DNA of 64,000 bases, taken from contig SADC01000312.1 of NCBI GenBank assembly GCA_004194705.1, positions 124,001-188,000 of the forward strand, written 5' to 3'. The notes under the pieces were generated by a model. The model did not search any database. It was not told the origin of the DNA and was given only the letters and a program-made list of their open reading frames with translations. The DNA is from Ditylenchus dipsaci. Its lineage: Eukaryota; Nematoda; Chromadorea; Rhabditida; Anguinidae. Shown here one piece after another: positions 63,786 to 64,000 of the stretch (the stretch's first letter is position 1; the number at the start of each line of letters is the position of its first letter). The translations under genes and the position numbers were made by a program.

Positions 63786-63986
63786 ATGGCAGACAGTGAT
63801 GAATTTGACTGGCTCGCAAGAAAAAAAGTAGATGTCAAGTACAATATTGGCTATTACCAGCCAGGAAAAGATGATGAAACGACTGAAAACCAGGAAAAAT
63901 ATGGACCAAAACTAAACTTGACTATTGACAATTTGGCTCAGTTGGTTATGGGACCGGTTGGACAACCTATTCTTTCTAGAATTAAA
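63786..63986 (+). CDS. First exon of a further gene (runs off the window)
   Basis: The ATG at 63786 opens MADSDEFDWLARKKVDVKYN, IGYYQPGKDDETTENQEKYG and LTIDNLAQLVMGPVGQPILS, ending IK before a GTAAAT donor. The frame differs from the one expected by splicing on from the preceding gene. It is therefore either a separate gene starting inside the previous 3' end or the same gene after an unseen frameshift. It has no signal peptide. The family is unrecognised. Confidence 0.5.
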
Positions 63987-64000
63987 GTAAATTTTCGTGC

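Overview
This is a metazoan-type nuclear window: AT-rich, intron-split genes with GT-AG junctions, no operon-style ORFs, and more transposon than gene. Introns not hit by mobile DNA are very short (42, 43, 43, 46, 50, 53, 55, 60 bp), while invaded introns reach many kb. Short ancestral introns plus heavy non-autonomous DNA transposons fit a compact-genome invertebrate lineage such as an appendicularian tunicate. That is inference only; no species marker was found.

Host genes, left to right: a 61-aa secreted cysteine-rich peptide in two exons (1801-3466, +); a multipass membrane protein (5529-8708, -) with possible further exons at 4435-4880; an unrecognised 180-aa protein in three exons (11306-12782, +); an intact 529-aa Claspin homologue in five exons (12794-14596, -), convergent with it; a cyclic-nucleotide-gated (CNG) channel spread over 12 kb (15808-27996, +) that looks broken; the 3' end of a coiled-coil protein (32852-33480, +); a GNAT acetyltransferase exon (35206-35567, -); the 3' end of an unrecognised beta-rich protein (40155-41847, -); a Myb/SANT protein carried by a Harbinger-like element (49171-49880, -); a secreted multi-exon protein (59950-63705, +); and the first exon of a further gene at the right edge.

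Most of the rest is DNA transposons. Many can be bounded to the base from terminal inverted repeats plus target-site duplications (TSDs): hAT-like (8-bp TSD), MULE-like (9-10 bp), pogo/mariner-like (TA), TTAA-type and Harbinger-like (3 bp). They nest up to three deep inside single CNG introns. An autonomous-type FLYWCH-MULE (20256-25489) and a BED/dimerisation-domain hAT (29925-32171) carry decayed transposases.

The most striking feature is architectural: at least ten unrelated elements from several superfamilies have inverted-repeat ends expanded into short tandem repeats (6-20 bp units) in mirror image at both ends. Several of these elements sit inside coding exons, including the S6 pore-helix exon of the CNG gene.
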